From assembly GCA_016182435.1 (NCBI GenBank), contig JACPGN010000108.1, positions 1 to 15,807 on the forward strand: a stretch of DNA of 15,807 nucleotides. The letters run 5' to 3'. The stretch comes from Lentisphaerota bacterium (GTDB taxonomy: Bacteria; Verrucomicrobiota; Kiritimatiellia; JAAZAB01). Positions 14,978 to 15,807 of this stretch are shown here, piece after piece (position 1 is the stretch's first letter; each line of letters begins with the position of its first letter). The notes under the pieces are model-generated. The model ran no database searches. It worked only from the letters and a program-made list of their open reading frames with translations, and was not told where the DNA came from. Position numbers and translations under genes: made by a program.

Positions 14978-15280
14978 GTAATCCAGATTCGGGCATCACG
15001 CCCCCAACAGTCACTTTTTCACAGTTGGGCCGATTTCCCGCTGGTTATTGGCTTTCACGTATAAAACAGAGCAAGTTTCATTCCAACTTCCTCAACAAGG
15101 GTAATAATAGTCTGGGACCCCTCAAAAACCTAAGAAATAACAGTGTTCGGTATTATTTGGTATTCCGTGACAGCCTTGATTTTCTCATATTTGATAAAAT
15201 AAGGTGCGTTTCCGCGAAGTCCGACCTACGCCAGGACTTGGCAGGTGCTGGCAACTGGACAGACGCTCTGACAACCCCTC
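14978..15280. other. Gene-free stretch, nothing recognised
   Basis: This about 300-bp AT-richer stretch has no convincing reading frame, ribosome site or RNA gene. A 6-bp inverted repeat CCCAAC/GTTGGG near 15003-15029 has no T-run. The open plus-strand frame from 14896 runs through the terminator and repeats and is not credible. Confidence 0.5.
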
Positions 15281-15340
15281 ACCCTCCCCTCTTCCACCAG
15301 GCTCCGCCGGAGCGCTCCGCCCAGGCGAGAGGGAGAGGGT
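15281..15340. repeat. ACCCTCCCCTCT...AGAGGGAGAGGGT dispersed-type hairpin repeat
   Basis: Complementary purine and pyrimidine arms (15281-15292 and 15328-15340) enclose a GCTCC/GGAGC hairpin. This CCCTC...GAGGG arrangement is a widely seen intergenic repeat type in bacterial genomes. It has no coding potential. Confidence 0.5.
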
Positions 15341-15351
15341 ATATTATTTCG

Positions 15352-15504
15352 GTAACTACTCACCACGGATTACACGGATATCACTGATTTTCATGTTTCC
15401 GTATTCGTGACATCAGTGCCATCCGTGGTTCCGCCTGTGCGGATCCGCCAGGGCGGAAAAAAGATCCGTCTGGTATGCGTTGGTGCGCCTGCCTGAGCAG
15501 TTAC
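15352..15504. repeat. 153-bp nested inverted-repeat element
   Basis: GTAACTACTC (15352-15361) pairs with GAGCAGTTAC (15495-15504) at 9 of 10 positions. Both arms have TTATTTCGG alongside in direct orientation. Inside, ACCACGGAT/ATCCGTGGT (15362-15370 and 15421-15429) and CACTGAT/ATCAGTG (15382-15388 and 15412-15418) form a second stem. Copy 2 of the TTCCGCC hairpin (15429-15460) follows. Confidence 0.45.
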
Positions 15505-15542
15505 TTATTTCGGACACTACTGAAAGAACGACTGAAAACAGA

Positions 15543-15570
15543 TTGATGCTTTGAAAAACGCCGGTATGAT
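15543..15570 (+). promoter_or_regulatory. Candidate promoter of mutM
   Basis: TTGATG (15543-15548), a 16-bp spacer and TATGAT (15565-15570) fit a sigma-70 promoter (4 of 6 and 5 of 6 matches). The predicted start near 15577 gives a leader of about 30 nt. Confidence 0.38.
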
Positions 15571-15607
15571 CATGAGCCTTGAAGCAATTTACGTGAAGAG
15601 GATCATA

Positions 15608-15807
15608 ATGCCGGAATTGCCTGAAGTCGAAACCGTGGTGCGCGAGTTGCGCCAGCGCGGCCTGGTTGGCCGGGTCATCAGGCAAGCGCGCGCCTTCTGG
15701 CGGCCTATGATTGCGCCGCTCGCGCCCGGCGCTTTTGCGGCGCAACTCAAAGGCCGGCGCATCCTGGCTCTCGGCCGGCGCGGGAAGTATATCGTGCTCA
15801 CGCTTTC
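15608..15807 (+). CDS. mutM: Formamidopyrimidine-DNA glycosylase, N-terminal part (cut by window edge)
   Basis: Sixty-six codons are visible. MPELPEVETVVRELRQRG is the invariant N terminus of Fpg/MutM; after removal of Met1, Pro2 is the nucleophile that forms the Schiff base and Glu3 is its catalytic partner. GRRGKYIVL (56-64) carries Lys60, equivalent to the conserved DNA-contacting lysine. The enzyme removes 8-oxoguanine and formamidopyrimidine and cuts the abasic site. AGAGGA (15597-15602) lies 5 nt before the ATG. The PELPEVET start distinguishes it from Nei, which begins P-E-G-P. The helix-2-turn-helix and zinc finger lie beyond the window. Confidence 0.97.
   Translation, partial: MPELPEVETVVRELRQRGLVGRVIRQARAFWRPMIAPLAPGAFAAQLKGRRILALGRRGKYIVLTL

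Noticed and set aside
14896..15387. 163-codon plus-strand frame in the repeat island
   Set aside because: It runs through a strong intrinsic terminator and several dispersed repeats, with no ribosome site or recognisable domain.

Overview
The window looks like a chromosome fragment of a high-GC, uncultured-type bacterium. My best guess is the PVC group (Kiritimatiellota/Lentisphaerae-like). That rests on two secreted proteins built from FG-GAP/VCBS-like D-Y-D-G-D-G repeats, joined to a choice-of-anchor-Q beta-helix in one and a fibronectin-III domain in the other, and on spacers full of short palindromic and heptanucleotide-phased repeats. No marker gene fixes the lineage, so this is inference.

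Layout. Positions 1-2683 (+) hold amino-acid biosynthesis: the 3' end of argB, argD overlapping it, then lysA. Positions 2684-4341 hold an accessory insert of visibly lower GC: an AAA_21-type ATPase gene overlapping by 4 bp a DUF4276-like partner that is cut off after 37 codons, then about 270 bp without a recognisable gene. A minus-strand block follows: a stand-alone class I glutamine amidotransferase (4361-5056), a repeat island with 14-bp inverted ends (5067-5296), a secreted repeat protein (5304-6758), a complete mntA-hepT toxin-antitoxin pair (6942-7581) with a good promoter, uvrB (7735-9786), nadA (9941-10948), and a 1,059-residue secreted multidomain protein (11138-14317). Positions 14318-15540 form a gene-free island of nested inverted repeats, hairpins and terminator-like sites. 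The window ends inside mutM/fpg (15608 onward, +).

How the genes fit together. argB/argD serve arginine synthesis, lysA the last step of lysine synthesis, and nadA NAD synthesis. uvrB and mutM are DNA repair genes for bulky and oxidative lesions. The MntA-HepT pair and the ATPase/DUF4276 remnant are the accessory, defence-type content. The two secreted proteins are probably surface or extracellular proteins of unknown ligand.

No complete new system is evident. The most unusual structure lies between genes: (i) degenerate repeats in strict 7-nt register filling the nadA-uvrB and argD-lysA gaps and overlapping the end of the amidotransferase gene; (ii) a 110-nt nested inverted-repeat element with branched folding potential followed by U7 (14579-14695); (iii) a roughly 236-nt symmetric element with related hairpins and outward-facing T-tracts at both ends (14741-14977).
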